This document shows, one piece after another, positions 26,282 to 34,994 of a stretch of DNA of 58,935 bases. Origin of the DNA: an uncultured Sphingomonadales bacterium (GTDB lineage: Bacteria; Pseudomonadota; Alphaproteobacteria; Sphingomonadales; Sphingomonadaceae); NCBI GenBank assembly GCA_937870585.1, contig CALMZE010000160.1, forward strand, positions 1-58,935. The letters are read 5' to 3'. Made by a program: the position numbers and the translations under genes. Within the stretch, counting starts at the first letter, position 1, and every line of letters starts with the position of its first letter. The notes below the pieces were generated by a model, which searched no databases, was not told the DNA's origin, and saw only the letters and a program-made list of their open reading frames with translations.

Positions 26282-27118
26282 ATGACATTTCATGAGGGTC
26301 AACAACACCTTGTTGACCCAGAGGCTAGCCTTCGCGCCGAATTGACGGGCGCGATTGCCGCTGCACAGATCGACATTGCCAATGCCATAGCTGAACTGGC
26401 GCGCAGCGGGGCCGATAGCGCCGCCCTGGCCAACCAAGGCCAAGCCTTGCAGCAACTGCAACGCACCGTCGGCACCGCCAGCCTAGGCAGCTTGCTTGCC
26501 TTGCGCCACGAGGTAGCGGCCACATCATCGAGTGCATCCGCACTCGCCACTCAGGCGATCAGCAATGCGGCCAGCACCGCCGCCGCCCAAGCCAACCTCT
26601 CCCCCGCCGAACGCGCCCGCGCCACCATTGAGGCGTTGCACCGCGACCTGTTCGAGAACAAGGTGCTTGACCCCTATCTGCGCTTTGCATCGCCAGAGGA
26701 TGAAGAAGCCTACCGCAAGCGGGAGCGCGAGCGCGAAGCCGAGATCAAACGGGCGCTCGCATTGGGAACGCCAGAAGGCGACCGCCGCGCATTGGAATTG
26801 CAACAAGACCAGTTGCGCGATGCAGGCGCGCATGGCGCGGATCGCTCGCCAGATTATCCTGGCCTCGTCCAGCGAGCAGATGCAGCGATGGCTGACTTGC
26901 AGCCGCAAGCGGCTCATCCTTCGCTTGCCGATGAACGCATAGTGGCAGCGCAGAGCGAGGGCCGTGCCATGTCAGATGACGGTCTTGGCGACATACTCGC
27001 GACATTGAAGGCGGCGGGTGTAACCACCCCAGCGATCCAAGCAAGTGATGCGGGGCATGGGGTAGCTGTGACAGTTGCGCAAGCGCGCGGGGGCGATGCG
27101 CCCGTCAGGCAGAGTTAG
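26282..27118 (+). CDS. Hypothetical coiled-coil protein
   Basis: A 278-residue Ala/Gln-rich protein with long helical stretches (AIAAAQIDIANAIAELARS, then SPAERARATIEALHRDLFEN and YRKREREREAEIKRALALG) that look like coiled coils. There is no signal peptide, membrane segment or catalytic motif. No good ribosome site precedes ATG 26282; an alternative in-frame Met lies downstream only. Its stop overlaps the convergent gene at 27115 by 4 nt. Function unknown. Confidence 0.55.
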   Translation: MTFHEGQQHLVDPEASLRAELTGAIAAAQIDIANAIAELARSGADSAALANQGQALQQLQRTVGTASLGSLLALRHEVAATSSSASALATQAISNAASTAAAQANLSPAERARATIEALHRDLFENKVLDPYLRFASPEDEEAYRKREREREAEIKRALALGTPEGDRRALELQQDQLRDAGAHGADRSPDYPGLVQRADAAMADLQPQAAHPSLADERIVAAQSEGRAMSDDGLGDILATLKAAGVTTPAIQASDAGHGVAVTVAQARGGDAPVRQS

Positions 27119-27438
27119 CTCAGCAAGCCCAATTGACGACAAACCGCTCGGCTATGTTCAACCTTGGCGGGCTCATTGCGCAACTGGACGCCAATGACAT
27201 TGGCCATTCCTATCAAGTCATGCCCAAGCCGATCATTGTTGTAGCCAAGGGCCGTTGCCATCCTGCGCGCAGCATCAAGTGACCGCTGATGGCCAGCATC
27301 ATCCCGATCATTGGCGGCAATGGTGACGCAAATCAGCGTGATGGTATAAGTTCGCTCCTGTTGGCTCATGGGCTGATTTGCGGGCGTTCCCGCACCCATC
27401 AAGCCCAGCGCCGCTATGGGCAAAAGCAACCAACGCAT
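27115..27438 (-). CDS. Small exported hypothetical protein
   Basis: A 107-residue protein with a signal peptide (MRWLLLPIAALGLMGAG) and a helical mature region with two cysteines (TLICVTIAAND and SRAVCRQLGLLS), which could form a disulphide in the periplasm. Not recognised. It overlaps the convergent gene at 26282 by 4 nt at the stop codons. Confidence 0.55.
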   Translation of the reverse strand: MRWLLLPIAALGLMGAGTPANQPMSQQERTYTITLICVTIAANDRDDAGHQRSLDAARRMATALGYNNDRLGHDLIGMANVIGVQLRNEPAKVEHSRAVCRQLGLLS

Positions 27439-27487
27439 GGCAAAAATCCCTCACTCGCCCGCAAATGGGCAAGTCGGGGGTTACAAA

Positions 27488-27644
27488 ATGGCGGATAATG
27501 TTGCGGGCGGATTGGCCGTGATTCAGGCTGTTTCGCATGGGGCGGCTTTCACAATGGCGATGGTTGCAGCAGACGCGGTTTGCAGCTCAAACCCGCATCT
27601 GCGCTCGATTTTCTGCGATTCCCCCTTGCAACATTATCCGCCAT
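27488..27644. repeat. 17-bp perfect inverted repeat beside a small recombinase
   Basis: ATGGCGGATAATGTTGC (27488-27504) is exactly inverted at 27628-27644, with 123 bp between. The right arm lies 26 bp before the start of the small tyrosine recombinase. The length and exactness suggest a recombination or resolution site, or the recombinase operator. The intervening sequence has no convincing gene. Confidence 0.6.
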
Positions 27645-27670
27645 AATGGTGCATCGGCACGGGCGCGACG

Positions 27671-28246
27671 ATGAACAAGGCCCGCGACATCACCGAGCTT
27701 TACGACCGCACAGGCCGCAGAAGGTATCTCTGCGATACCGAACTGGCGCGGTTTCATGCCGCGCTGCGCAAGGCCGACCCTGCCACCCGCAGCTTCTGCC
27801 AGTTGATCGCGCTGACAGGGTGCCGCATCAGCGAGGCCTTGGCCACAACGCCAAAGCATCTCGATACCGATGCCAAGCGTGTCATCTTCCGCACCCTCAA
27901 ACGCCGCAAGATCGCCTATCGGGCCGTGCCCGTGCCCGACAAGTTGATGGCCGAGCTGGTCGCACTCGCCAAAGACCTTGGCGACGACCAGCGGCTATGG
28001 CCGTGGGCGCGGCAAACGGGTTGGCGAAAGATTCGGGCGGTGATGGAATCAGCAGAAATCATCGGCCCCATGGCCATGCCCAAAGGGCTACGCCACGCCT
28101 ACGGCATACGCGCCGCCAGCAAAAATGTTCCACCGAGCATCATCCAGCGCTTCCTTGGCCACGCCGACCAAGCCACCACGGCCATCTATCTTGAAGCCGT
28201 GGGGGAGGAGGAGCGGGAGTTTGCGGAGCGGGTTTGGCCAAATTAG
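27671..28246 (+). CDS. Small tyrosine recombinase, catalytic domain only
   Basis: A 191-residue recombinase with a near-complete catalytic set: Arg52 (LTGCRISEAL), Lys80 (LKRRK), Arg141 (GLRHAYG), His164 (LGHADQ) and Tyr173 (AIYLEAV). The first residue of the H-x-x-R box is Lys138. The usual N-terminal core-binding domain is almost absent. Similar short recombinases occur on plasmids and integrative elements and may act in multimer resolution. The stop overlaps the convergent gene at 28243 by 4 nt. Confidence 0.82.
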   Translation: MNKARDITELYDRTGRRRYLCDTELARFHAALRKADPATRSFCQLIALTGCRISEALATTPKHLDTDAKRVIFRTLKRRKIAYRAVPVPDKLMAELVALAKDLGDDQRLWPWARQTGWRKIRAVMESAEIIGPMAMPKGLRHAYGIRAASKNVPPSIIQRFLGHADQATTAIYLEAVGEEEREFAERVWPN

Positions 28247-29907
28247 GCAATGCCTTTGAGCAATGTTTTGATACGAGCTTTAATGTTCTCAAACGTAACA
28301 TTCAGGTGATTTTTCGCCACCTGTGTAAGGAGGCCAGTGTGCGCCACCGCATTACGCACCGGCTTAAACTTAATTGCGTCATTGTGTAGAGAAGGATTGT
28401 TGTTCCCCGGATTTGGTCCCTCAGCACAATGCGCCAAGACCTCTAGTTCCAGATAACTCAGGCCGTCTGCTGTCTTTCGAATATCAAACGCAATACCTGC
28501 TTCGTTTTTCCGATCCTGTTCCCGCGCCTGCCATTCACCAACTTTCTGTTGAGCAGGCGCAGTCAAACCCTTTCCTGTTTGCGTGATAAATTTTCTCACC
28601 AAATTTTCAGACAAGAAACAATCAACATAGGCTGAAACATTGAACTCTGCATCGGGACGAAGTCCGTTCAGCCATTTCTCAACCTGATCCTGAGCCTCTT
28701 TAGAAGCGTCATCAGCGACAAACTCTTCTTCAGCAGCAGCGACCAGATTTGACGCACCGCGCTCTTTCTTTGTCTTTCTTGGATTTTCGTCGTCGCCCTG
28801 CTTGCCCAGTTCAAGGCGGAATTTATCCCATTCATCAATGACGTGCGGGAGGAACTCTTTCCTCATGTAGTCGCAGAGCGCGATGTACTGCGGGTTGCTC
28901 TCAACCACGCCCTCCCTGCTGCTTGTAAAAGGCGTATCACCATCACCATCCATGTCATCAAAGTGGATTTGCCCGTACAGGTAGCTTTCCGCAATCCGCT
29001 GGGTAGGAAAGTGACGAATGAGATTTTTCTCTCTAAGTCTGCCATTGACAAATAGATCGACTGTCGCTCGCTCATCTCCGGCAGCACCCCGCACCTTGAG
29101 ATTGCTTGGCTTCTCGACTGTTGCAAGGTAGCCAATCACACGCAGATTCGTCGCAGGTGCTTTGGAAGAACGTTTCACATTTGTACAAATTTCAAGAAAC
29201 TCATCGGAAAAATCGTCGATTTTCCAAACGATCTGGGTCTTTTCAGCTAGCGATTTCAAATCATCGACACTGATCTGGCTTTGGTTAACCCAAATTGTAA
29301 AATCCTTGTCAATAAGGGCAAACCGGAAGTTCATGGCCAACAACTTCCTAATTTGGTCTTCGGTAACCCGCTCTAGGACACTCGCTCCGTCAAATTGAAG
29401 CAATGTTCCGTTTTGACTGCTATTGAAGTTAGCGTTGGCGATTGTGGAGTCAGGCGCTTCGAGTGGGTAATCTTCGGGAACGAGGTCATTCTGTATAGCT
29501 GCGTCAAGGCCAGTATTATCGATCGTTCCGCCGACTATTTGGCCACCTTCAATCTTCGAGAGAATTGTAACCCTTTGTGCGCAGGACAGTAGAGCAAGCT
29601 TGCCAATTCCTTTTGCGCCAATAAACGGCCTGCCGCGATCGGTTTGATTCCCATTGGCCTTACGCTTGGAATATCCAATCTTCAGAAACCGATTTTGAAA
29701 GGCCTCGGCATCCATGCCTGCGCCGTCGTCAACGACAAGGAATTGCTTTGCTTCCCAGTCAATATCAATCCAAACATTCTTGGCATCAGCGTCCCACGAG
29801 TTCGAAATCGCCTCCCCTAGAACGGTGATGAAGTTGCGATACAGATTCCTGCCCAAATGGTTGAGAACGCTCAGAGATATAGCAAACTTGAAAGCATCAT
29901 CAGCCAT
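28243..29907 (-). CDS. GHKL (Hsp90/MutL/MORC-like) ATPase with C-terminal HEPN-like motif
   Basis: A 554-residue protein. The N-terminal ATPase shows all GHKL motifs: the N box GEAISNSWDADA (Glu32, Asn36), the DxGxG motif DDGAGMD (60-66) and the lid GAKGIGKLAL (97-106). A MutL-like transducer region follows (VDLFVNGRLREKNLI around 283-297). The last 60 residues contain RNAVAH (Arg518-His523), the Rx4H signature of HEPN RNase domains, in a helical context. The gene overlaps the upstream C5 methyltransferase by 8 nt. MORC/MutL-like ATPases linked to restriction-modification loci are known; the HEPN call is mine from the motif. G+C is lower than in neighbours. Confidence 0.8.
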   Translation of the reverse strand: MADDAFKFAISLSVLNHLGRNLYRNFITVLGEAISNSWDADAKNVWIDIDWEAKQFLVVDDGAGMDAEAFQNRFLKIGYSKRKANGNQTDRGRPFIGAKGIGKLALLSCAQRVTILSKIEGGQIVGGTIDNTGLDAAIQNDLVPEDYPLEAPDSTIANANFNSSQNGTLLQFDGASVLERVTEDQIRKLLAMNFRFALIDKDFTIWVNQSQISVDDLKSLAEKTQIVWKIDDFSDEFLEICTNVKRSSKAPATNLRVIGYLATVEKPSNLKVRGAAGDERATVDLFVNGRLREKNLIRHFPTQRIAESYLYGQIHFDDMDGDGDTPFTSSREGVVESNPQYIALCDYMRKEFLPHVIDEWDKFRLELGKQGDDENPRKTKKERGASNLVAAAEEEFVADDASKEAQDQVEKWLNGLRPDAEFNVSAYVDCFLSENLVRKFITQTGKGLTAPAQQKVGEWQAREQDRKNEAGIAFDIRKTADGLSYLELEVLAHCAEGPNPGNNNPSLHNDAIKFKPVRNAVAHTGLLTQVAKNHLNVTFENIKARIKTLLKGIA

Positions 29908-30988
29908 TGGCTACCCCGATGTCATTTATAATGTGTTGACCGATGGCTGTAGCAAGTCCGACGGGCACCGCGTTGCCGATCCAACGTCCGACTTCCTTCA
30001 TGGACACCTTCTCGTCGGGAGGCAAAAAACGGTACTCGGCTGGGAAGGATTGTAGAATTGCGGCTTCCCGTAAGCTGATGGCGCGGTCCTGATCTGGGTG
30101 CCCAAAGCGTCCGTTACCATATCCGTAGCATTGGGTTGTCATGGTAGGCGCTGGCTTGTCCCAATCCATGCGCGCATAAACGCCCGGATAGGTCTGACCT
30201 GATGGGCGCTTATGACACTCAGCCCGAAGCGCCACTGGCCAGTCGCGCCAAGTTCCGCCTGGCTTAGAATGGCGAATTCGGCGGAGGTTGATTTCGGAAA
30301 GTGCCGACGCCGTGTGAAGCGGGTCTCCCTTGGAAGTTTCCCCTGCGGCAATTGGTTGCAGTCCTCCGATCGCCTCACGAACCGATCTATACCCATTGCT
30401 GCCCTTCGGCAGCGAAGGCATTTTGCGATTTCGCGCCGCTAAGACTACAAGTCTCCTTCGCTTTTGCGGAACGCCAAATCGCTCACACTGTGCAATCATG
30501 TGCTGCACGGAATATCCGGCGTTTTCGAGCGTGTCACAGAAGCTTTTAAATACAGCGCCTTCTTTGTATTTCAACAATGTGGGAACATTTTCCATCGTCA
30601 AATAGTCCGGTTTGACCTCCGCCGCCAACTCTGCAAACTTATTCACAAGACCCCATTGTGGGTCCTCAGCGTAGCGTTGTTTATAGGTCGAAAATGGCTG
30701 ACATGGCGCACAGCCCGCGAGAACGCTTGGAGCGCTTCCCGAAAAATGAGCAGCTATTTCGCTGGCCAATAATTTAGAGACATCACGCGTATAAAATTGT
30801 CCGCCATTATTCTCTTCAAAAGCGAATTTACAGCGGCGATCGACATCGTAGCCAGCAATAATATCACATCCGGCTAGCTTGAGGCCATGACTCAAGGCCC
30901 CAACTCCGCAAAACAAATCTACGACCTCTGGTCGAGTATTTTTGTATTCTACTGGAGCAATTTCACTTTGCACCAAGCTATCCCCCAT
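29900..30988 (-). CDS. DNA (cytosine-5) methyltransferase
   Basis: A 362-residue enzyme with the ordered C5-methyltransferase motifs: I (VDLFCGVGALSHGL), IV (GCAPCQPFS, catalytic Cys96), VI (TMENVP), VIII (QKRRRLVVLAA) and X (GNAVPVGLATAIGQHI). ATG 30988 was chosen over an upstream TTG. All catalytic motifs are present, so it should be active. There is no restriction endonuclease gene beside it; the partner is the overlapping GHKL-HEPN protein. It either protects host DNA for a defence pair or protects the element itself. Confidence 0.92.
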   Translation of the reverse strand: MGDSLVQSEIAPVEYKNTRPEVVDLFCGVGALSHGLKLAGCDIIAGYDVDRRCKFAFEENNGGQFYTRDVSKLLASEIAAHFSGSAPSVLAGCAPCQPFSTYKQRYAEDPQWGLVNKFAELAAEVKPDYLTMENVPTLLKYKEGAVFKSFCDTLENAGYSVQHMIAQCERFGVPQKRRRLVVLAARNRKMPSLPKGSNGYRSVREAIGGLQPIAAGETSKGDPLHTASALSEINLRRIRHSKPGGTWRDWPVALRAECHKRPSGQTYPGVYARMDWDKPAPTMTTQCYGYGNGRFGHPDQDRAISLREAAILQSFPAEYRFLPPDEKVSMKEVGRWIGNAVPVGLATAIGQHIINDIGVANG

Positions 30989-31048
30989 ACTTAGTATCAG
31001 CGCCAAACTGACTGAAATTCGAGTTTGATGCAAGCGCGGTGAAATGGC

Positions 31049-31564
31049 CTATGACATTTTACGAATTGCGCAAACCACTGGTATGTCGCCAGAGTTTGCC
31101 CATAGCTTGTCGCTATACTCCTGCACCATGAGTACCGACCCGATTTGCAGATGCCGCGCCAACTCAGGAAGGCCAGTGCCTTCGATCACAAACTGCCGCT
31201 GGCCAAAATCTAGACTGAGCATTCGGTCACCCGTATATTCCACGGCGACGAGGTGCGGATAGGCAATTTGCCAGCCGCACCACAGGCCTGATTTTGGCTC
31301 ATAGCGCCGAAGGTGCAGCATCATCGCGGGGCGACCACGCCCGCGTTGCAAAACCCACGGCTTGTATTCGGGCGCATCAAGCGCCAGCGCCATGGCCGCT
31401 TCGTCAGTGATTTCTTGCGGAGTCAGCGGCGGGCGCGGCATTTCGCCGCGCGCATCGCGCTGGTTCGGATCGAACCCATCGTCATAGCCGCCATGCGCCC
31501 TGCCTTGCGCAGGCCGTTTCGGCTCAAACATCTGTTGCCAACTTCTGGGGTTTTGCTGATCCAT
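31049..31564 (-). CDS. Hypothetical protein of the mobilisation operon
   Basis: A 171-residue soluble protein ending the minus-strand mobilisation operon; it begins 2 nt after the relaxase stop. The N-terminal third is disordered and polar (GYDDGFDPNQRDARGEMPRP). The rest is a compact beta-rich domain (GLWCGWQIAYPHLVAVEYTG and LSLDFGQRQFVIEG). Not recognised. The position suggests an accessory factor for the relaxase. Confidence 0.6.
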   Translation of the reverse strand: MDQQNPRSWQQMFEPKRPAQGRAHGGYDDGFDPNQRDARGEMPRPPLTPQEITDEAAMALALDAPEYKPWVLQRGRGRPAMMLHLRRYEPKSGLWCGWQIAYPHLVAVEYTGDRMLSLDFGQRQFVIEGTGLPELARHLQIGSVLMVQEYSDKLWANSGDIPVVCAIRKMS

Positions 31565-31566
31565 AT

Positions 31567-32580
31567 CTAACGCTCCAATTCAGGGGGTGGGGGTGAACGC
31601 GGTGACGCAAGGCCATGCTCCCCTTGGTCATGGCCTCGCTCTTGGGAGGAAACAGGGTCAGCAGGCGAAAGTCGCTCTAACTGGCGGTCGAACCAGCCGA
31701 AGAACCGATCTTGCGTGTTGGCGGCATTTGCTGCGCCCACGGGCGCAGTGCCAACCTTGTCGAACGCAGCCTTGGCGCGTTGTTCGACCGCGCGGTAATG
31801 CCGCGCCACCTGATAGTGGCCGAACCGCTCCTTCATGACGCCGTAAAGGTCTTTGAGGTAGAAGGCCAAACGCAGCGCAGGTTCGGGCAAGCGCGACAGG
31901 CCGCGCTCCAACAGTGAGCGCCTATCGATCCGCTCCGCCGAACCTGCCTTTTCCAAGGCGGCGTTGGCAATGTTTTCCCACGCCTCGCGCGTTCGTTCGT
32001 AATAGTCAGGGCAGTTCCAGCTTTGCGCGTTGGAAGCGACCATAACGGGCCGCCCGTCAGCATGGGTGCGCCCCGCAGGGTCAGGCACCCAGTCATGCCG
32101 CACCTTGGGGCCGAAGTCCCCAGCGGTGGCAGCGAGCGGGCGCATCGTGAGCATGACATGGGCATGCGGTTGCTCTTGCCCGTCGCTCGCTATTTTGTTG
32201 TGCCAACAGACATCGGCGACCATGCCCTTGTCTACAAAGTTCGCGCGGACATAATCACGCACCAGCGTAATCCGTTCGGCAGGGGGCACTTCGCGGGGGA
32301 TCATGATCCTGAGTTCCCGCGCGGTTTGGCTGTCCTTGCGCAGTTCATTGGCCTCAACCGCATTCCACAGCGTTTCGCGGTCAATGCCCTGCACCCATGC
32401 GGGCGCATTATCAGGCAGCAAGATTTCCTTATGCTCGACACCACCCTTGCGGCTGTAATCATGGGTCATGTCTTGACGCTCGTCATAGAGCTTCTCGCAA
32501 GCGCGATAAGCAGCCGCCGCGACAGCCGACCGGCCCGCGCTGCGTTTAATCACCTGGACTCGCATCGAGAACAGCGCCAT
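31567..32580 (-). CDS. MobA/MobL-type conjugative relaxase (MOBQ family)
   Basis: A 337-residue relaxase. The N-terminal nicking domain begins MALFSMRVQVIKRSAGRSAV AAAAYRACEKL in continuous order, as in MobA/TraA enzymes, with Tyr25 as likely nucleophile. The three-histidine metal site is His127, His139 and His141 (QPHAHVMLTMR). It would nick the origin of transfer and lead the strand into the recipient. It is shorter than TraA proteins and has no helicase or primase part; the Pro-rich end follows a helical region. It lies downstream of the coupling ATPase in the same operon. Confidence 0.9.
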   Translation of the reverse strand: MALFSMRVQVIKRSAGRSAVAAAAYRACEKLYDERQDMTHDYSRKGGVEHKEILLPDNAPAWVQGIDRETLWNAVEANELRKDSQTARELRIMIPREVPPAERITLVRDYVRANFVDKGMVADVCWHNKIASDGQEQPHAHVMLTMRPLAATAGDFGPKVRHDWVPDPAGRTHADGRPVMVASNAQSWNCPDYYERTREAWENIANAALEKAGSAERIDRRSLLERGLSRLPEPALRLAFYLKDLYGVMKERFGHYQVARHYRAVEQRAKAAFDKVGTAPVGAANAANTQDRFFGWFDRQLERLSPADPVSSQERGHDQGEHGLASPRSPPPPELER

Positions 32581-32636
32581 CAGAGCACTTTCAGGGTCAC
32601 CCCCGAACCTCCCATTTCCCTTGAAGTCGAAAAAAT

Positions 32637-32696
32637 CTCAGGCAGAACTGTGCACAGATACGTTGCGAGCAACGTGCACCACGCCTGAGGCCTTTT
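32637..32696. promoter_or_regulatory. Nested dyad upstream of the relaxase: candidate oriT or terminator
   Basis: CTCAGGC (32637-32643) pairs with GCCTGAG (32683-32689). Inside it, ACGTTGC-GA-GCAACGT (32660-32675) forms a perfect hairpin, with GTGCAC on both sides. T-runs flank the outer stem on both strands, so it could terminate transcription both ways. Its position in the 271-bp gap before the relaxase gene also suits an origin of transfer. The sequence alone does not decide between these. Confidence 0.5.
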
Positions 32697-32851
32697 TGAG
32701 CTGATGCTGCGGGATGGTCGGTTAAGGAATCGCCATGGACGGACGACAATCCGTGCCCTAGCGATGCCTTTGGGGTGAGCGCCCTCAAGTCCGTGGCATG
32801 CCCGCAACAGGGGCAAGATTTGCCGCCATTGCACGCGGAGATCATCGCAGC

Positions 32852-33388
32852 TCACTTGACGTGTCGCAGGATGGCGCGGCAATGGGCAGGCAAGCCACGA
32901 TAGGCGCTTGCGATGTCGGGCTTGTTGAACATGGAGCGGTTGACGCAGATCGTCACTGGCATGACCTTGGCGGCCTTGCGACGCATCAGTCGGCCCACCA
33001 GCTTGAGGATCAAGCTGACGGTAACGAGCAGGCCGACAAGCAGGATGACCACGCCAAGGACAGCCGAGGCACCGCCATGTTGCCCGACATCGTAGAAGAG
33101 GAAGGCAAGCGGCGCGCCCAGCACCAGCAGCCCCACGACGCGGGGCCAGCGGGATGGGCGCGGGGGGGTGCCCGACATGGCATTCCATTCACGCTTCCAC
33201 GCGCGATAGGTCTGCATTTGCTCATGGGCGCGAATGACATTGAGCAGGAACGCGACCGTTATCACGAGCGCCCAGAACACAGGCGCGCCGTTCCAGAAAT
33301 GATAGGCGAAGCAGCCAGCAGATGCCCATGCCGTAAGCTGCACTGGCGGGCTGGCCAGCAGGCGAGTTTGGGTGGAAGGCGCTCTCAT
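32852..33388 (-). CDS. Small polytopic membrane protein beside the coupling ATPase
   Basis: A 178-residue protein with about four hydrophobic helices (around LTAWASAGCFAYHFW, FWALVITVAFLLNVI, VVGLLVLGAPLAFLFY and VVILLVGLLVTVSLILKLV). ATG 33388 was chosen because TGGAGG lies just before it and ATGA overlaps the coupling ATPase stop. The tight coupling suggests it supplies the membrane part that the ATPase lacks. Confidence 0.7.
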   Translation of the reverse strand: MRAPSTQTRLLASPPVQLTAWASAGCFAYHFWNGAPVFWALVITVAFLLNVIRAHEQMQTYRAWKREWNAMSGTPPRPSRWPRVVGLLVLGAPLAFLFYDVGQHGGASAVLGVVILLVGLLVTVSLILKLVGRLMRRKAAKVMPVTICVNRSMFNKPDIASAYRGLPAHCRAILRHVK

Positions 33389-34965
33389 GATTGCCTCCAT
33401 TCGACCAGCAGCGCATTGCTGCCTGACGAGAAGGTACGGCCCGCCTGATAGATGATGGTGGAGACGCGGTTGCCATTGGCAGGCCCACCGGTCTTGAGCA
33501 TCCGCCCGAACTCACCTGGCTCGACAGCAAATTCGAGGACTTCGCTATGGCCCCAGCTCTGGCCGTGGCTACTCCCGCTACCACGGTTGCGGCCCCAATT
33601 GTCATTGGTGCCGCCCGAACTGCCGCTGCTCCATGAGCTGCCCGACGAGCTTTGACCATTGCTGCTCGTTGACGAATTGCCGCCTGTCTGACTGGACCAG
33701 CCGAAATTTTCGCCCGTGCCCACGTTCATGCCGAAATTGGCATTATGGCCCTCGTTCGCGCTGTAGTTTGAGCGCGTCTGCACCGTGCGCCCGATTGTCT
33801 TGGAGGCCGCTTCGTTGGTGACGGTGCAGTTATTCGCCGCCCAGATTTTGATGGCGCAATTGGCGATCAAGCTTTGCGCCTGCTGTGCGCCGTTCGGCCC
33901 CATCATGCGCGCTTCGATGGAGGGGAGCGACTGCGCCAATAGCACCGTGCAGCATCGACTTGAGCGACACAGGCCAAGGAAGCGCGTGTATTGCGGGTTA
34001 CAGAAGAGCGGAAACTCGTCGATGATAAGAAAGACGAACCGTTCGCGGTAACGCTTCGGCAGTGCATTGCGCGCCAAGACCGCGCGCTGAAAGGCGAGGA
34101 CAAAAATCTGCTGCGCAAACAGACCATCCTCGTGCCGCGTCAAGACCGGCATATCCAAAACAATTGTGATTCCAGAAAAGCAAAGCTCAGGGAAAATGCT
34201 GGACTCTTCGCAGAAGGCGTGACGCAGCCACGGGTTACTCACCAGCGGATCGAGCGCAGTGGTCAGCGAGATCAGTATGTTGCTGCGGGTCTTGGCATCG
34301 AGCGCGGCAAACTCTTGCCAATAGGCCATGAGCCGTTGGCCCATGTCATCGCTGAGTTTGTCCGCAGCCAAGACGCACATCTCGAAGAAGTTAGAATTTG
34401 CCTGCCATGCAGGGTCTTTCATTTGCTCCGGCGATGTGGGCGCGCTGCGCGCGCAGCTCAGAATATCATCAATGCGCAAGGTGCCGGTTGCCGCATGGAT
34501 GAGCGGAATCAGCGACCTCAGGAATTGCAGGATACAGTCCTGCCAAAATTGTTCGCCAGCTCCCGCTGGCACCGCCGCGCTAGCCTTTTTGAGTTCGATG
34601 ACGCGCATCAGAAATTCGATGGCATTCTCGATTCCGTTCGCGCCTTCACGTTCCAATATCCACGCCAGGAAATTGAACCCGCCATTGAGACCATTCCAGA
34701 TGAGGAGCGAATCCAGCCGTCCTTCTTCCTTGAAGATGCGGCGAACATCCTCGACATCCTCAGGCTTCACCGTTGTGATAACGCCACCCATCCCATTGCG
34801 CAGGAAGGTGCGTAGTATGGTATCTCGCGGGCCAGAGCTTTTGCCGCTGCCCGTCATTCCCATGACGAGCGTTCCCGCCGCAAAATCCCGCAGCGTCAGT
34901 ACGTCAGTGGCAGTCAATTTCAGCAGGGGCCGATCCAATGGATCGGCGCTTTTCCAGAATTTCAT
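33385..34965 (-). CDS. Type IV coupling protein-like ATPase (VirD4/TraD-like) without membrane anchor
   Basis: A 526-residue ATPase with Walker A GMTGSGKS (36-43), Walker B FVFLIIDEFP (around 310-320) and a RecA-like core, then TVLLAQSLPSIEARMMG, as in conjugative coupling proteins. The C-terminal third has a long Ser/Gly/Asn-rich tract (NSSTSSNGQSSSGSSWSSGS region) before a final domain with ALLVEWRQS. The usual N-terminal transmembrane helices are absent. ATG 34965 is used because AAGGAAA precedes it. It would bring the relaxosome to a secretion channel supplied by another element. Confidence 0.82.
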   Translation of the reverse strand: MKFWKSADPLDRPLLKLTATDVLTLRDFAAGTLVMGMTGSGKSSGPRDTILRTFLRNGMGGVITTVKPEDVEDVRRIFKEEGRLDSLLIWNGLNGGFNFLAWILEREGANGIENAIEFLMRVIELKKASAAVPAGAGEQFWQDCILQFLRSLIPLIHAATGTLRIDDILSCARSAPTSPEQMKDPAWQANSNFFEMCVLAADKLSDDMGQRLMAYWQEFAALDAKTRSNILISLTTALDPLVSNPWLRHAFCEESSIFPELCFSGITIVLDMPVLTRHEDGLFAQQIFVLAFQRAVLARNALPKRYRERFVFLIIDEFPLFCNPQYTRFLGLCRSSRCCTVLLAQSLPSIEARMMGPNGAQQAQSLIANCAIKIWAANNCTVTNEAASKTIGRTVQTRSNYSANEGHNANFGMNVGTGENFGWSSQTGGNSSTSSNGQSSSGSSWSSGSSGGTNDNWGRNRGSGSSHGQSWGHSEVLEFAVEPGEFGRMLKTGGPANGNRVSTIIYQAGRTFSSGSNALLVEWRQS

Positions 34966-34994
34966 GATGGTTTCCTTCAAATTCGGGACGGCTG

